64,000 nucleotides of DNA from assembly GCA_021613335.1 (NCBI GenBank), contig JAJTWR010000208.1:19326-83325 (forward strand). The letters are read 5' to 3'. Every line of letters starts with the position of its first letter. The stretch's first letter is position 1. Origin of the DNA: Whitmania pigra (lineage: Eukaryota > Annelida > Clitellata > Hirudinida > Haemopidae). The notes beneath the pieces are model-generated. The model was given only the letters and a program-made list of their open reading frames with translations, did no database searches and was not told the DNA's origin. A program made the translations under genes and the position numbers. Below are positions 45,401 to 51,667 of the stretch, piece after piece.

Positions 45401-45534
45401 AAATGGATCAAGAAAAGGATCCCAAAGCTGGACAGAGCTTGGTATATACTGGTGCTGGCTTTGCTGTGATCGCTTTGCTCTGCATAATTATCTTGTATAT
45501 TTACTTCAAGAAAAAAAGTGCCAAAAAAGCATAA
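24217..45534 (+). CDS. Single-pass membrane protein with WSC and EGF-like domains (8 putative exons)
   Basis: Proposed exons: 24217-24409, 24454-24672, 24746-24867, 25023-25149, 31512-31619, 41171-41293, 45155-45283, 45350-45534. Joined they total 1206 nt, 401 residues, with compatible phases at every junction (phase 1 throughout except phase 0 inside the WSC). Order: possible signal peptide, a beta-rich module, WSC, a half EGF, EGF, calcium-binding EGF, an acidic Gln/Glu-rich stalk, one transmembrane helix and a short basic tail. This is a cell-surface carbohydrate- or protein-binding receptor by architecture; the ligand is unknown. Three introns are swollen by transposons. More exons may lie in the gaps. 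Exon 1 and the 44-bp first intron are the least certain parts. Confidence 0.65.
24454..24672 (+). CDS. Exon: beta-rich module, possibly discoidin/fucolectin-like
   Basis: Acceptor AACTAG before 24454 and donor GTTAGT after 24672, phase 1 at both ends. Contains [14 protein letters not shown], two Cys (HEC, YEC) and [17 protein letters not shown], a pattern like the last strands of F5/8-type-C/fucolectin domains, where the chain reads G-[RK]-Y-V. Assignment is tentative. Confidence 0.5.
24746..25149 (+). CDS. Two exons encoding a WSC domain
   Basis: Exon 24746-24867 reads [11 protein letters not shown]...[16 protein letters not shown]. Exon 25023-25149 continues NGSCFCVQS...QCTQYC...[12 protein letters not shown]. 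Together they give the WSC pattern: YIGC, C...C pair, G.CFC, C...C, CG and a final IY. The junction is phase 0 with donor TTG|GTGGGC and acceptor ATAG|AAT; the exit donor is GTGAAT in phase 1. WSC domains bind carbohydrate in fungi and animals. Confidence 0.7.
25200..26170 (-). other. Unassigned intronic stretch, possible decayed retroelement
   Basis: Minus-strand text near 25390-25230 reads [23 protein letters not shown], similar in style to LINE RT C-termini, but it is interrupted and too short to place. Open frames on both strands at 25616-26163 have no recognisable motifs. Confidence 0.25.
26717..26935 (+). repeat. Dispersed repeat, copy 1 (with conserved hairpin)
   Basis: Begins TGAAATAACCTGGGG and runs to GATACCATGTGCCCG. 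It shares long blocks with 31935-32030 and 46312-46455. It contains the stem TATTCAGTT / AACTGAATA around loop AACGG (near 26775). It could be an LTR or another non-coding end of a retroelement; no coding part is attached. Confidence 0.7.
27200..27465 (+). pseudogene. LINE RT thumb remnant, plus strand
   Basis: Broken frames read [20 protein letters not shown], then [14 protein letters not shown] and [15 protein letters not shown]. This is the RDLG...D...F..H and K.F.TYV pattern seen in the thumb of CR1/L2-type RTs. It ends where an oppositely oriented LINE piece begins at about 27466. Confidence 0.6.
27466..28560 (-). pseudogene. L2/CR1-type LINE remnant, endonuclease and start of RT
   Basis: Minus-strand order: [10 protein letters not shown] at about 28450, then [11 protein letters not shown] (28384), [15 protein letters not shown] (about 28120), a finger-like segment with many stops, then [20 protein letters not shown] (about 27555), the RT NYRP block. 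An internal deletion sits near 27600, where the pre-RT region jumps from KKQTVRVG to [10 protein letters not shown]. Numerous stops. This is the APE endonuclease-RT layout of L2-like elements, joined tail-on to the plus-strand RT remnant. Confidence 0.7.
28561..29200. other. Unassigned intronic spacer
   Basis: Open frames on both strands around 28746-29052 have no recognisable family. A G-rich tract lies at 28629-28638. Confidence 0.3.
29209..30497 (+). mobile_element. hAT element with 8-bp TSD but no right TIR
   Basis: The left end CAGTGATGGGCAAA (29209) is a typical hAT terminus, preceded by TGTTCTAT (29201-29208). The identical octamer occurs at 30498-30505, directly after a GATTTG-rich subterminal tract. 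The left subterminal region has the matching CGATTTG words. The right end lacks the expected CACTG terminus, so it seems eroded. Interior: the N-terminal half of a transposase. Confidence 0.7.
29612..30277 (+). pseudogene. hAT transposase fragment (catalytic N-terminal half)
   Basis: A 200-plus-codon frame with [20 protein letters not shown], then [11 protein letters not shown] (first catalytic Asp region), IGVKFHYFD and [12 protein letters not shown] (second catalytic Asp). It is cut off at about 30230 before the insertion and dimerisation domains and runs into unrelated AT-rich text. It resembles ZBED-type hAT transposases; the BED finger upstream is not seen in frame. Confidence 0.75.
30541..30730 (+). 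repeat. Degenerate GTGAGTGA-type minisatellite
   Basis: About 190 bp of imperfect repeats of GAGTG, GTGTG and GGATGAGTG. Open frames across it on the minus strand (His/Thr/Ser-rich) are artefacts of the repeat. Confidence 0.75.
30731..31511. other. Intronic spacer before EGF-like exon
   Basis: No element or exon recognised. A minus-strand open frame at 30896-31207 lacks any recognisable motif. Confidence 0.35.
31512..31619 (+). CDS. Exon: EGF-like C-terminal half
   Basis: Reads (D)[19 protein letters not shown], then [14 protein letters not shown], the C.C..G..G..CE signature at an EGF end. Phase 1 at both ends (AAAG acceptor, GTAATG donor), like the neighbouring modules. The polypyrimidine tract is weak. 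The N-terminal half of the domain may be on an exon not found. Confidence 0.45.
31620..31934. other. Intronic spacer
   Basis: Nothing recognised. Confidence 0.3.
31935..32063 (+). repeat. Dispersed repeat, copy 2 (internally deleted)
   Basis: Starts TGAAATAACCTGGG, then jumps to CTTCTAATTTGTTTGGATTC, matching copy 1 (26717) with about 130 bp removed at a GGG microhomology. It ends next to the gypsy LTR. Confidence 0.7.
32064..32239 (-). repeat. 3' LTR of gypsy element (176 bp)
   Basis: In element sense it begins TGTTGGGATG directly after the polypurine tract AGGAGGGAGG (32240-32249) and ends ACATAACA at 32064, giving the canonical TG...CA ends. It contains AATAAA (in GTGAAATAAAGTCC). It is short for a gypsy LTR. 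The matching 5' LTR is absent. Confidence 0.75.
32257..33085 (-). pseudogene. Gypsy integrase C-terminal part
   Basis: After the frameshift: VVTDNGTQF (second Asp) near 33060, a stop before [11 protein letters not shown] (third acidic residue; about 32970), then the 215-codon frame 32904-32257 with the post-core domain ([23 protein letters not shown]) and a basic C-terminal tail ending just before the PPT. The stop replaces one codon between PP and HPQ. Confidence 0.8.
33054..35507 (-). pseudogene. Gypsy pol: protease, RT, RNase H, integrase N-terminus
   Basis: An 817-codon frame. Protease [11 protein letters not shown] (residues about 41-51); RT with [26 protein letters not shown] and YLDDIIVTG; RNase H with [20 protein letters not shown] and [11 protein letters not shown]; integrase HHCC finger ([18 protein letters not shown]...CQSCQ) and first catalytic Asp in HIDFAGP. 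The frame breaks near 33080 within the integrase core; the rest lies downstream in another frame. Confidence 0.9.
35365..36130 (-). pseudogene. Gypsy gag (capsid + zinc knuckle), N-terminus missing
   Basis: The open frame enters at about 36130 with [11 protein letters not shown], a typical gag start region, and continues through the capsid ([31 protein letters not shown]) to the knuckle [13 protein letters not shown] (C-x2-C-x4-H-x4-C). The longest Met-initiated frame is 36012-35365. It overlaps the pol frame by about 140 nt, implying -1 or +1 frameshift expression as in relatives. Confidence 0.75.
36186..36787 (+). pseudogene. RLE endonuclease domain of LINE ORF, 5' truncated
   Basis: An open frame to the stop at 36785-36787; the first Met is at 36236. 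Contains the linker [20 protein letters not shown], then the restriction-like endonuclease core RRPDVVLA...[13 protein letters not shown] (PD...E.TVP), a Tyr/Lys helix ([11 protein letters not shown]) and [16 protein letters not shown] text. Nearly identical to 48307-47707. RT and zinc knuckle are absent. Confidence 0.8.
36186..37046 (+). mobile_element. RLE-type LINE, 3' fragment
   Basis: A plus-strand copy of the 3' end of the LINE at 47284-50360 (minus): shared from DNGRYTW to the 3' UTR landmark CATATAACGTG.GGTGCGTTACGATG, with few differences over about 850 bp. It is 5' truncated at the gypsy boundary, and the 3' UTR stops about 190 bp earlier than in the other copy before running into the 520-bp repeat family. 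Confidence 0.85.
37047..37330 (+). repeat. 520-bp repeat family, rearranged segments
   Basis: Starts with an inverted 'a' segment (CCCCTGAAATGTGGTTCTAT, ATAGCAATGCGGATTGCTTT, AGAGAGCCTGGGACGA), then a direct 'b' segment (TTTTAAAATAGTTAATGTAT, CGGTTGATTTATAATCGC). These parts match 47000-47283, 50611-51130, 51668-52189 and 52465-52665. It sits directly at the 3' end of the RLE-LINE fragment. Confidence 0.7.
37514..37552 (+). repeat. Interstitial TTAGGG block
   Basis: About six imperfect TTAGGG units, with TTAGAG and TAGGG variants. TTAGGG is the ancestral animal telomere motif. Confidence 0.85.
38460..40047 (-). mobile_element. Inner Tc1/mariner element nested in the outer one
   Basis: TIRs CAGTCAGGACAGAAACC at both ends, similar for more than 50 bp inward. 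TA duplications at 38458-38459 and 40048-40049. 1588 bp. The transposase is on the minus strand. Confidence 0.95.
38721..39710 (-). pseudogene. Tc1 transposase of inner element, frameshifted
   Basis: Starts [14 protein letters not shown] at 39710 with the HTH motif [11 protein letters not shown], then breaks. The frame 39426-39127 holds [20 protein letters not shown] (first Asp) and [18 protein letters not shown] (second Asp) lies near 39030 in another frame. 38993-38721 holds [16 protein letters not shown] (Glu) and the C-terminus. All three catalytic residues survive, unlike in the outer copy, but at least three frameshifts disable it. Confidence 0.85.
40996..41110. mobile_element. MITE, about 115 bp
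   Basis: The left end TCATCTATTAAAGACGTCC is inverted at the right end (GGACGTCTTTTATGGACGA, 41090-41108). The right half matches the end of the MITE at 14887-15003. Non-coding; located just before an exon of the membrane-protein gene. Confidence 0.65.
41171..41293 (+). CDS. Exon: EGF-like domain
   Basis: Reads (D)[14 protein letters not shown]...[18 protein letters not shown]: six Cys in EGF spacing with the C.C..GF.G..C ending. Acceptor AAAG, donor GTAATC, phase 1-1. Part of the gene spanning 24217-45534. Confidence 0.7.
41294..41850. other. Intronic spacer
   Basis: Open frame 41344-41631 has no recognisable domain. Nothing else seen. Confidence 0.3.
41861..41956. repeat. (ATC/ACC)n trinucleotide microsatellite
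   Basis: About 95 bp of ATC, ATT and ACC triplets. Confidence 0.9.
42004..43015 (-). mobile_element. Foldback hAT element with arms of 14-16-bp tandem words
   Basis: The left arm (42004-42290) is made of head-to-tail words such as AGCCCCGACAAAAT and AGCCCGGCGTCAAAAT. The right arm (about 42778-43015) is the same in reverse complement (GGGGCTATTTTGTCG). Outer ends GGGCACCCCGTCATAA and, inverted, GGTGACCCGTCATAA. Flanking octamers TTAACGAA (41996-42003) and TTCACGAA (43016-43023) differ at one base, a plausible hAT TSD. The arms are far more GC-rich than the surroundings. The centre holds a hAT dimerisation domain. Confidence 0.8.
42400..42693 (-). pseudogene. hAT dimerisation domain inside foldback element
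   Basis: Minus-strand frame with [20 protein letters not shown], then [20 protein letters not shown] and [10 protein letters not shown], the C-terminal dimerisation block of the ZMYM/hAT type. It begins at a boundary with no upstream catalytic core. It is the last about 95 codons of a transposase captured between the two arms. Confidence 0.75.
43594..44927 (-). mobile_element. ZBED5-like hAT, deleted, with perfect TSD
   Basis: TIRs CAGGGGTTCCCAACC (43594) and inverted at 44927, followed and preceded by exact 8-bp duplications GTCTAGAG (43586-43593 and 44928-44935). 1334 bp. The CAGGGGTTCCCAACC end is a widespread hAT terminus. The transposase runs on the minus strand. Confidence 0.95.
43837..44800 (-). 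pseudogene. ZBED5/SCAND3-like hAT transposase, C-terminal part
   Basis: Minus strand: [17 protein letters not shown] near 44750, [18 protein letters not shown] near 44680, then stops; [19 protein letters not shown] near 44350; and an open frame 44199-43837 with [29 protein letters not shown] and [20 protein letters not shown], the dimerisation block. The N-terminal half with the BED finger and first Asp is missing. Confidence 0.85.
45092..45152. repeat. (TAATA)-type simple repeat
   Basis: About 60 bp of ATAATATAAT/ATAGT variants, immediately upstream of the cbEGF exon acceptor. Confidence 0.8.
45155..45283 (+). CDS. Exon: calcium-binding EGF domain
   Basis: Reads (D)[11 protein letters not shown]...[20 protein letters not shown]...ECEG. 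DIDEC, the C-V-N..GSY.C.C..GF pattern and the hydroxylation-type Asn make this a cbEGF. Acceptor ATAG, donor GTTAGC, phase 1-1. Closest extracellular module to the membrane. Confidence 0.85.
45350..45534 (+). CDS. Last exon: acidic stalk, transmembrane helix, basic tail
   Basis: Acceptor GTAAAG, entry phase 1. A Gln/Glu/Lys-rich stalk of about 30 residues, then [19 protein letters not shown] as the membrane span, then [12 protein letters not shown] and a stop at 45532-45534. The C-terminal KKKSAKKA follows stop-transfer rules; it is too far from a KKxx form to be a retrieval signal. An AATAAA lies near 45930. Confidence 0.75.
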
Positions 45535-46311
45535 ACACTTTTTACTATGTAGTTCTCAGGCAAGAGATGATGTTTTTGTACCATTAAGTTAATTTAAAAT
45601 AGTCGTTGAATGTTTTTCATGATTCCTAGGGCTTTTTTTCCCTAGTCAAGTTGGTTGCAAGAAGCACATATGCATCAAATGTCACTTGACATTTACTATA
45701 TTGCTACCTGCCATTGTCAGTGCTTTTGATTAATCCATTTAGCAGCTTTTGATAATCTGATTCTAGTTGCAATTATCTATCTTATAATAATTTAACTTTC
45801 TCGAATGTCTAAATTCTTGAAGTAACATTAAACAGCCATGTGTTCGTTTTCTCAAATTTGATTAACATATCAGAATTTAACTTTATTTTTTTTGAGAAAT
45901 TTTATTTGAATGGCCAAGCAGAACAATAAACCAAAAGTAATAGAAAAAGGCAACCAAATAAAACAACTCAAGGGTCAGCCTTAAGGGAACGTACGCTGTC
46001 AGACTGACCCTAATTAACATGATTCAATTAGGCGTATGCACAGAAATAAAAATAAACTATTCAAAGAATACCTCGGAATATGTACAACTTATAAACAAAA
46101 AATAAACAAAACATAAAAGAATATCGAAAGGACATGATAAAGATGATCTTTTATTGATAATGGAATTAAAGAGTATAATATTGGACTATAGCATTGATTA
46201 GAAAAGAGTTTGAAAGTAGATATAGCAAATGTCCCTCATTTGAATATTCTATGTAGTAAGAAACTAAGTAGGCTTATTGTAGTTATTATCTGAAAATTTG
46301 TAAACATTGAA
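45535..46311 (+). other. 3' UTR and downstream spacer
   Basis: Follows the stop of the membrane-protein gene. Candidate poly(A) signal AATAAA at about 45930. A short inverted pair AGGGTCAG (45971-45978) / CTGACCCT (46004-46011) could fold. No coding signal. Confidence 0.4.
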
Positions 46312-46455
46312 ATAACCCGGGAGTCCGCGAATTACTAAGTCAATTAATAAATTTATTAGAGCAAGTATTCAGTTAACGGAACTGAATAATCGAAGGTAAG
46401 TGTTAAGGGATTCGAGATACTTAAGGATGCAAATGGATATTTGGGCTTCTGAACG
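46312..46455 (+). repeat. Dispersed repeat, copy 3
   Basis: Matches copy 1 (26717) from TGAAATAACC to TATTTGGGCTTCT, including the stem-loop around AACGG, and then diverges. Confidence 0.7.
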
Positions 46456-46983
46456 GAGACAACTCTTTATCCATAATCAGGGACGTACCGAAGGCAAAAT
46501 AGTGGGGGGCATGAAGGACAGTTTTTCCCAACTCCAAAAATTCTTCTAAAATATTAAACATATCGGAAAGAAAGATTGTCAGTATCAACGGCATTACGTT
46601 GCAAGCAACTGACTATACTCTTTCCTATTACAGCGCCAGTCTTGTCAGTTATTTCGGTTATTTGCAAGAGTCTTTCATTTGCAATTCCTTCCTTATTTAT
46701 TAAGATGTACTATTTACTGATTATTACTGCGGAATCGTAATAACAACTTGTTGATTAGATTTTTTAAACTATAGTAATATTTGTTATTATTACCAATTAA
46801 GCGCTTATTAAACCCGTATTAAAAAACTTAAACTTTCAAATAAGTTATTTGAAATAACACTCAACAAATTATGAAAGTAAACAAAATCACCAAGACAACG
46901 AAATATCCAACCAATGGCGAATTTAATTTAATACAAAGAGAGATGGGCAGACATTATTTTATTTTAAATATTTGTTGTAACTA
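46456..46983. other. Unassigned AT-rich spacer
   Basis: Nothing recognised up to the inverted arm of the 520-bp repeat family. Confidence 0.35.
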
Positions 46984-47283
46984 GAAGATTTATGAGTTAT
47001 GGAGTATGAAAAAGGCGACTATAAATCAACCGTCCCAGTTAAAAATACAGCAACTATTTTAAAATATAGATCACAACTTAGAGAGCCAGGGATTACTTTT
47101 TGAAAGTTTATTAAAATTCGGGAACTATTTTTATTCAGCGTTTTAACCGATTTAGAGCTGTCCCGCACCCAGCCCCTGAGATGTGGTTCTATAATATAGT
47201 TGATTAAAAATCAACCGATGCAGATACAGCAATGCCGATTGCTTTAAAAAATAAAAGAAAGATCAAACAACCATTACCAAAAA
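46984..47283 (-). repeat. 520-bp repeat family, inverted arm
   Basis: Reverse complement matches segments a and b of 50611-51130 (AGCAATCGGCATTGCTGTAT, CGGTTGATTTTTAATC, CTGGCTCTCTAAGTTGTGAT, GGTTGATTTATA.TCGCC). It directly abuts the 3' end of the minus-strand RLE-LINE. Confidence 0.8.
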
Positions 47284-47706
47284 AATAATTAACTAGAACG
47301 GGAACTAGAACTTAGAAACTCCTACCGCGGAGCTAACCGACAGGGAATCATCAGAGGAGTGCCCCCGTCATCAAACGTTTCGGCCCAAACTCCTGACGTT
47401 CTCGAGGGGTGGGCCACACACCCGTTGATCAGGCGGGTGTCCCTGTCGGTGAAAACCCTACCTATCCGACTTCATCGTAACGCACCGCACGTTATATGAT
47501 GATCGATGAAATTCACGACGACCTTTGCGCATCGATCTCATATAATGCAAACTGAGCGTTATAATTTCTTTGAAGCGGCCGCCGTCACTTAGAAATATAC
47601 GCTCACCGGACGCGCGCATATATTGCCTCAAACGCTCAATCGCGTTTTTACGTCATTTGCGAATGCGCGCGTCAACATCTCAACAACCAAACCGCGATCA
47701 CAATTC

Positions 47707-48871
47707 TTAGCAACGCTTACGACCTCTTATCTCCCAAACCCAACACGATGCTGCCTCTGCAGCCTCCAACATTTGTATCATAGCCCTAGTTCTTTCCCGG
47801 CTCGATAAACCTATTTTAGTGAGAAACGTGTAGGCTGACTTACCAACCAAACCTCTCGCCCCAACTTCAATGGGTATTAGCGTTACTCGAAACCCGCTCA
47901 CCTCTAGATCTTTCGCTAGCTCAGAGTATTTCTCTTCTTTCAGCACATTACTTGCTTGAATCCTATCTTCCCATGGGACAGTCAACTCTATCAAAATGAG
48001 AGCGCCTGACGACGACGAAGCGAGAACAACATCCGGCCTCCTGCCGCTATCCCTAAGCAGCTGGGGATATTGTCTCAAACCTTCCAGGTCGGCTGCGACA
48101 GTCCAATCATTAGCTTCTGCAAGAATGTCTCTCCTCGGAGGGAGTCTATTTTTCTTACAGGGTAGTGAAAAGCCTTCTCGCAGGAAGTATACCTTCCGCT
48201 GTAATGCAATCTTGCGAGAATTTGCTTTAGCTACCGCCGTTTTGGTAGCTTCTACCACTTCCTTTAGGACCTTATAGTGTCGCCAAGTGTACCGACCATT
48301 GTCAAGGGCATATGCGCAACTTGAGAGCACATGATGAAGTGTCTCGAAGCCGCCGCAGAGCTCACATTTACAGTCTTCCGTCAAACCCCATCTTCGCAAA
48401 TTGTCCTTAGAGGGAAGTTGGTCATAAATCGATCTTATCAGAAAGGCCAGACGATATGGAGACATCCTCCATATCTCGTTCCAACCGTTCCTGTGCTGAG
48501 AACTTCCTTTTAGTTCTTAATAGTAGTCTAACTTCGCATTTCCTGATGTCCGCAGAGTTATTCAACATCCACTGCGTCCTTATTTTAGAGACCTCATACT
48601 CTTCCACCAGGGAACGAAGAGGTAACCTTAATTTCGAGCTCTTACTGTAGAGGGCAACAGATGACATCCCTGGAGGTAGCCCAAGCCACGATCTGATGTA
48701 TCTGCTAACTTTCCTCTCTAATCCTTCGACTGTGGGCAAACCGATCTCATAGATCGTCAATGGCCACAGCAGCCTTGGGAGAAGCACAAACTGGAACAAC
48801 CACACCTTAAACCTTCCCTGCAATGGTGCCTCTCCGATTGCCTTCAAACCCTCAACTGTTCTACAGTGCAA
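47707..48871 (-). pseudogene. RLE-LINE ORF: thumb, zinc knuckle and endonuclease
   Basis: Frame 48871-48422 carries the thumb (GRFKVWLFQFVLLPRLLWPL, SWLGLPPGMSSVALY). Frame 48465-47707 carries SPYRLAFLIRSIYDQLPS, the knuckle CELCGGFETLHHVLSSC (CCHC) at about 48365, and the RLE core RRPDVVLA...IELTVPWED near 47990. The two frames overlap by 44 nt, so one frameshift separates them. Compared with 36186-36787 only isolated base changes are seen. Confidence 0.8.
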
Positions 48872-50360
48872 CTCTCTTGGCTCCTATCGTTCAGCGAACC
48901 ATTAAACACTCGGCATCTGCTCTTAACCGGTTCCTCGGAAACTATAGGAACCCGTTGACCCGCTACAACAAACGAGATGTCGCTCCGGACTTTCCCTCTA
49001 AAAAGGGCAAAACTTCTCGACTTCGCAGGTTTAAAAGCCATTCGACACCACCCAAGAAGGCCATTGAACTTGTTCAAAGTGTTCTGAACTGCCGGTCTTC
49101 TATTCATTACTAGGGTGGTGTCATCCATAAACCCTTTCACCGAAAGCATATAGAGACCCTTACCTAAATGCGCCTCTGGAACATTAGACCCGGCTGCGTT
49201 GAGCAGAAGTTGCATCGCCAGTACGAAAAGGGAGGGTGATATTGCGCACCCCATTGCAATACCCACCTCCAGAGGAACCCACTTAGTCGTGTACGTCTTG
49301 ATGGAGAACCTCATCATAAACCCGTCAAAATACGTCTGAATAATTTGAATTACGTGACGCGGTACATGATGAATCTCCAACGTTTTCCATATGAGTTGGT
49401 GTGGTACCGACCCGTATGCATTCGCCAAGTCGAGCCACACAACGTACAAGCTCAGGCGGCGCCTCTTGGCTCTTTGAATAGCTTCCCAAATCATGGAGGA
49501 GTGCTCTATGCAACCAGGAACGCCTGGAACACCTCCCTTCTGAATCGATGTATCAACATACTTATTGGACAAAACATACTCAGTGAGTCTCGATGCAATC
49601 ACAGAGAAAAATATTTTCCCTTCTACATTCAACAGCGAAATAGGTCTGAATTGATTTAGGCGAATGGAGTCCTGTTCCTTTAGTAGATGCCTTCTGCGAC
49701 TCTCCGCTCATCATCTACAATGCCTGACTGCCAAGCCCTTTCGATGAGGGAGTGCAGCAAATACAGCACCTTAGGGCATCTTTTATTCAAAAGGTAGGGA
49801 ATTCCATTGGGACCCGGCGCCGAACGGTTCCTAGCTTTCCTAATAACACGCCTCACGTCCTCAATCGACGGAGATGTCAAGCTAAAAACACTGGTAGGGA
49901 GAGGCACCACTGGGATGTCTTGTCTCACAGGAAGGGGAATGTGACGAAGAGAATCACGATACGTATTAGTAAGGTGCTCTTCCAGTTCGTCTTTACCTAC
50001 ACAAAGCTCACCAGACTTCGGAGGGTCGAGTAACGCTCTCCCATATCTATAAGGATCACTGAAAAACTTCCTATGAGCTCTACTCCTCTCATAGTTCTTT
50101 TGCCTAACACACTCGGCACGGCGAAGGTTTCTCACACGTTCCTTCAACTCTTCCCATACAACTGAAATACTTGCTTTCTCATCCTTCTTGGCACTCTTCC
50201 ACCGACGACGGAGTGCCTTCTTCTCGCATTTCAACCATTCAAGCTCACGTTGCCGTCGAGGTTTTTGTGGTTGTACAGGTCGTGATCTTGATTTTATCGG
50301 ACAGCATGGCTGAATGTTGTCTTTACTGCGGAGGAGCATTGGAGTAAAATGTACAACCAT
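48844..50360 (-). pseudogene. RLE-LINE ORF: basic N-terminus and reverse transcriptase
   Basis: Frame 50360-49680: a basic Arg/Lys helix region, then RYGRALLDPPKSGEL and RKARNRSAPGPNGIPY (RT finger). A break near 49680, then 49632-48844: FRPISLLNVEGKIFF (NYRP block), GGVPGVPGCIEH, motif A VVWLDLANAYGSVPH (about 49430), GIAMGCAISPSLF (motif B) and motif C FMDDTTLVM (about 49110). The family's N-terminal zinc fingers are not seen. This enzyme performs target-primed reverse transcription in relatives. Confidence 0.8.
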
Positions 50361-50400
50361 TAACTTTGTTTGTTGTTTTTGTAGTGAATTCTTTAAATCC

Positions 50401-50610
50401 TTTAAATAACTTTATTTTCTTCTCAGTAAGCACGTCTTATCAGACTTGACTTTCATATATCTTTGCTGTTGCATGTCTTCATCACTAGGAATTAGGACGG
50501 TGTATGCATCCTAAGGTTACTCCAGTTTTGCGACACAATAACATTACATGTTACGTTTGAATCTTCGTTGCTGCTTTTCAAATAAATGAACAATAAAATT
50601 ATGAGTTTCA
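50401..50610. other. Spacer between RLE-LINE 5' side and direct repeat arm
   Basis: About 210 bp of unrecognised AT-rich sequence; possibly LINE 5' UTR. Confidence 0.3.
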
Positions 50611-51150
50611 AAGTTGTTTTGATTTTATCGGAAGTTTATATATCGGATTTCTACGCCATACCGTGGATAAAAAATACATGTCATACATATTATGGTAGAT
50701 ATTTCTAGGGGAATTTTATTATTTAACTATTTTGGATAGCGCACACAGGGATCTATCATAAATTCCGCTTCAAAGGTTTTAGACGTTAATTAATAATAGT
50801 TCCAGATTTTTTATTTTTTGGGAATACTCGTCCCTGGTTGTTTGATCTTTCTTTTATTTTTTAAAGCAATCGGCATTGCTGTATCTGCATCGGTTGATTT
50901 TTAATCATCTATATTATAGAACATCTCAGGGGCTGGGTGCGGGGCAGCTCTAAATCGTTCAAAACGCTGAATAAAAATAGTTCTCGAATTTTAATAAAGT
51001 TTCAAGAAGTAAACCCTGGCTCTCTAAGTTGTGATCTATTTTAAAATAGTTGTTGTATTTTCGACTGGGTTGGTTGATTTATAATCGCCTTTTTCGTACT
51101 CCATTACTAGTAAATCTTCTAATTTCGCCTAAGTTGTTTTGATTTTATCG
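50611..51150 (+). repeat. 520-bp repeat family, direct arm (one full unit)
   Basis: A full unit runs from AAGTTGTTTTGATTTTATCG (50611) to the same words at 51131, a period of 520 bp. Inside, two diverged sub-units resemble each other (about 180 bp apart: ATAGTTC..GA.TTT, CCCTGG...TGATC, GGTTGATTTWTAATC). After 51150 the next unit is cut by a LINE fragment. Confidence 0.8.
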
Positions 51151-51478
51151 GAAAAGAGAAGAAATAGAGGGGACCTCATCGAGGCATTCAAAATTTTATC
51201 GGGAAGGGAAGGCCTTTTGCCTGAACAGTTTTTCGAAGCAACAAAAAGTGCTTCTACCAGAGGGCACAATTGTAAATTATATAGCAAGGCATCGGGAAAC
51301 TTAAAAAATAATTATTTCAGGACAAGGGTGGTTTCTTTAGAACATCCAAACTTCATTTTTTAAAGTTATAAATTTTTTGTTTTGTTTTTTATGTGTTTTT
51401 TTTTGTGTTGAAATATTTCAAAAAGAACAAAACATTTTGAAATAAAACAATTGAAATATTTCACGCTCACATCTCTAT
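51139..51478 (+). mobile_element. CR1-like LINE 3' end inserted in the repeat
   Basis: Codes for SEKRRNRGDLIEAFKILSGR and CKLYSKASGNLKNNYFRTRV, the RGDLIEAFK...RVV C-terminal block of CR1/jockey RTs, up to a stop at about 51361. The tail then matches 23996-24105 and ends CACATCTCTA. Confidence 0.75.
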
Positions 51479-51667
51479 ACGTAGGTAACGTCAGGAGAAT
51501 TCAGGATATTAAGGCAAATATAATCAATAACTAGATTAGATAACCAGTTCTCAACAAAAAGAGTCCTGAAATTTTCTAAGAATAAAATATTGTCGGAAGA
51601 TCTTAATCACAGAATTAAAATGATTTCCCCTATAATAGTTAGTATCAAAGACAATAGAATTGCTCAA

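Larger units (their letters stand above)
47284..50400 (-). mobile_element. RLE-type LINE (R2-superfamily), 5' truncated, between inverted repeat arms
   Basis: Minus-strand order: N-terminal basic region, RT, thumb, CCHC knuckle, restriction-like endonuclease, and a long 3' UTR ending near 47284 (GGTAGGAGTTTCTAAGTTCT). A near-identical 3' part exists at 36186-37046. No APE domain. Flanked on the 3' side by the inverted arm 46984-47283 and on the 5' side (after about 210 bp) by the direct arm 50611-51130. Few disabling changes: two or three frame breaks. Confidence 0.85.
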
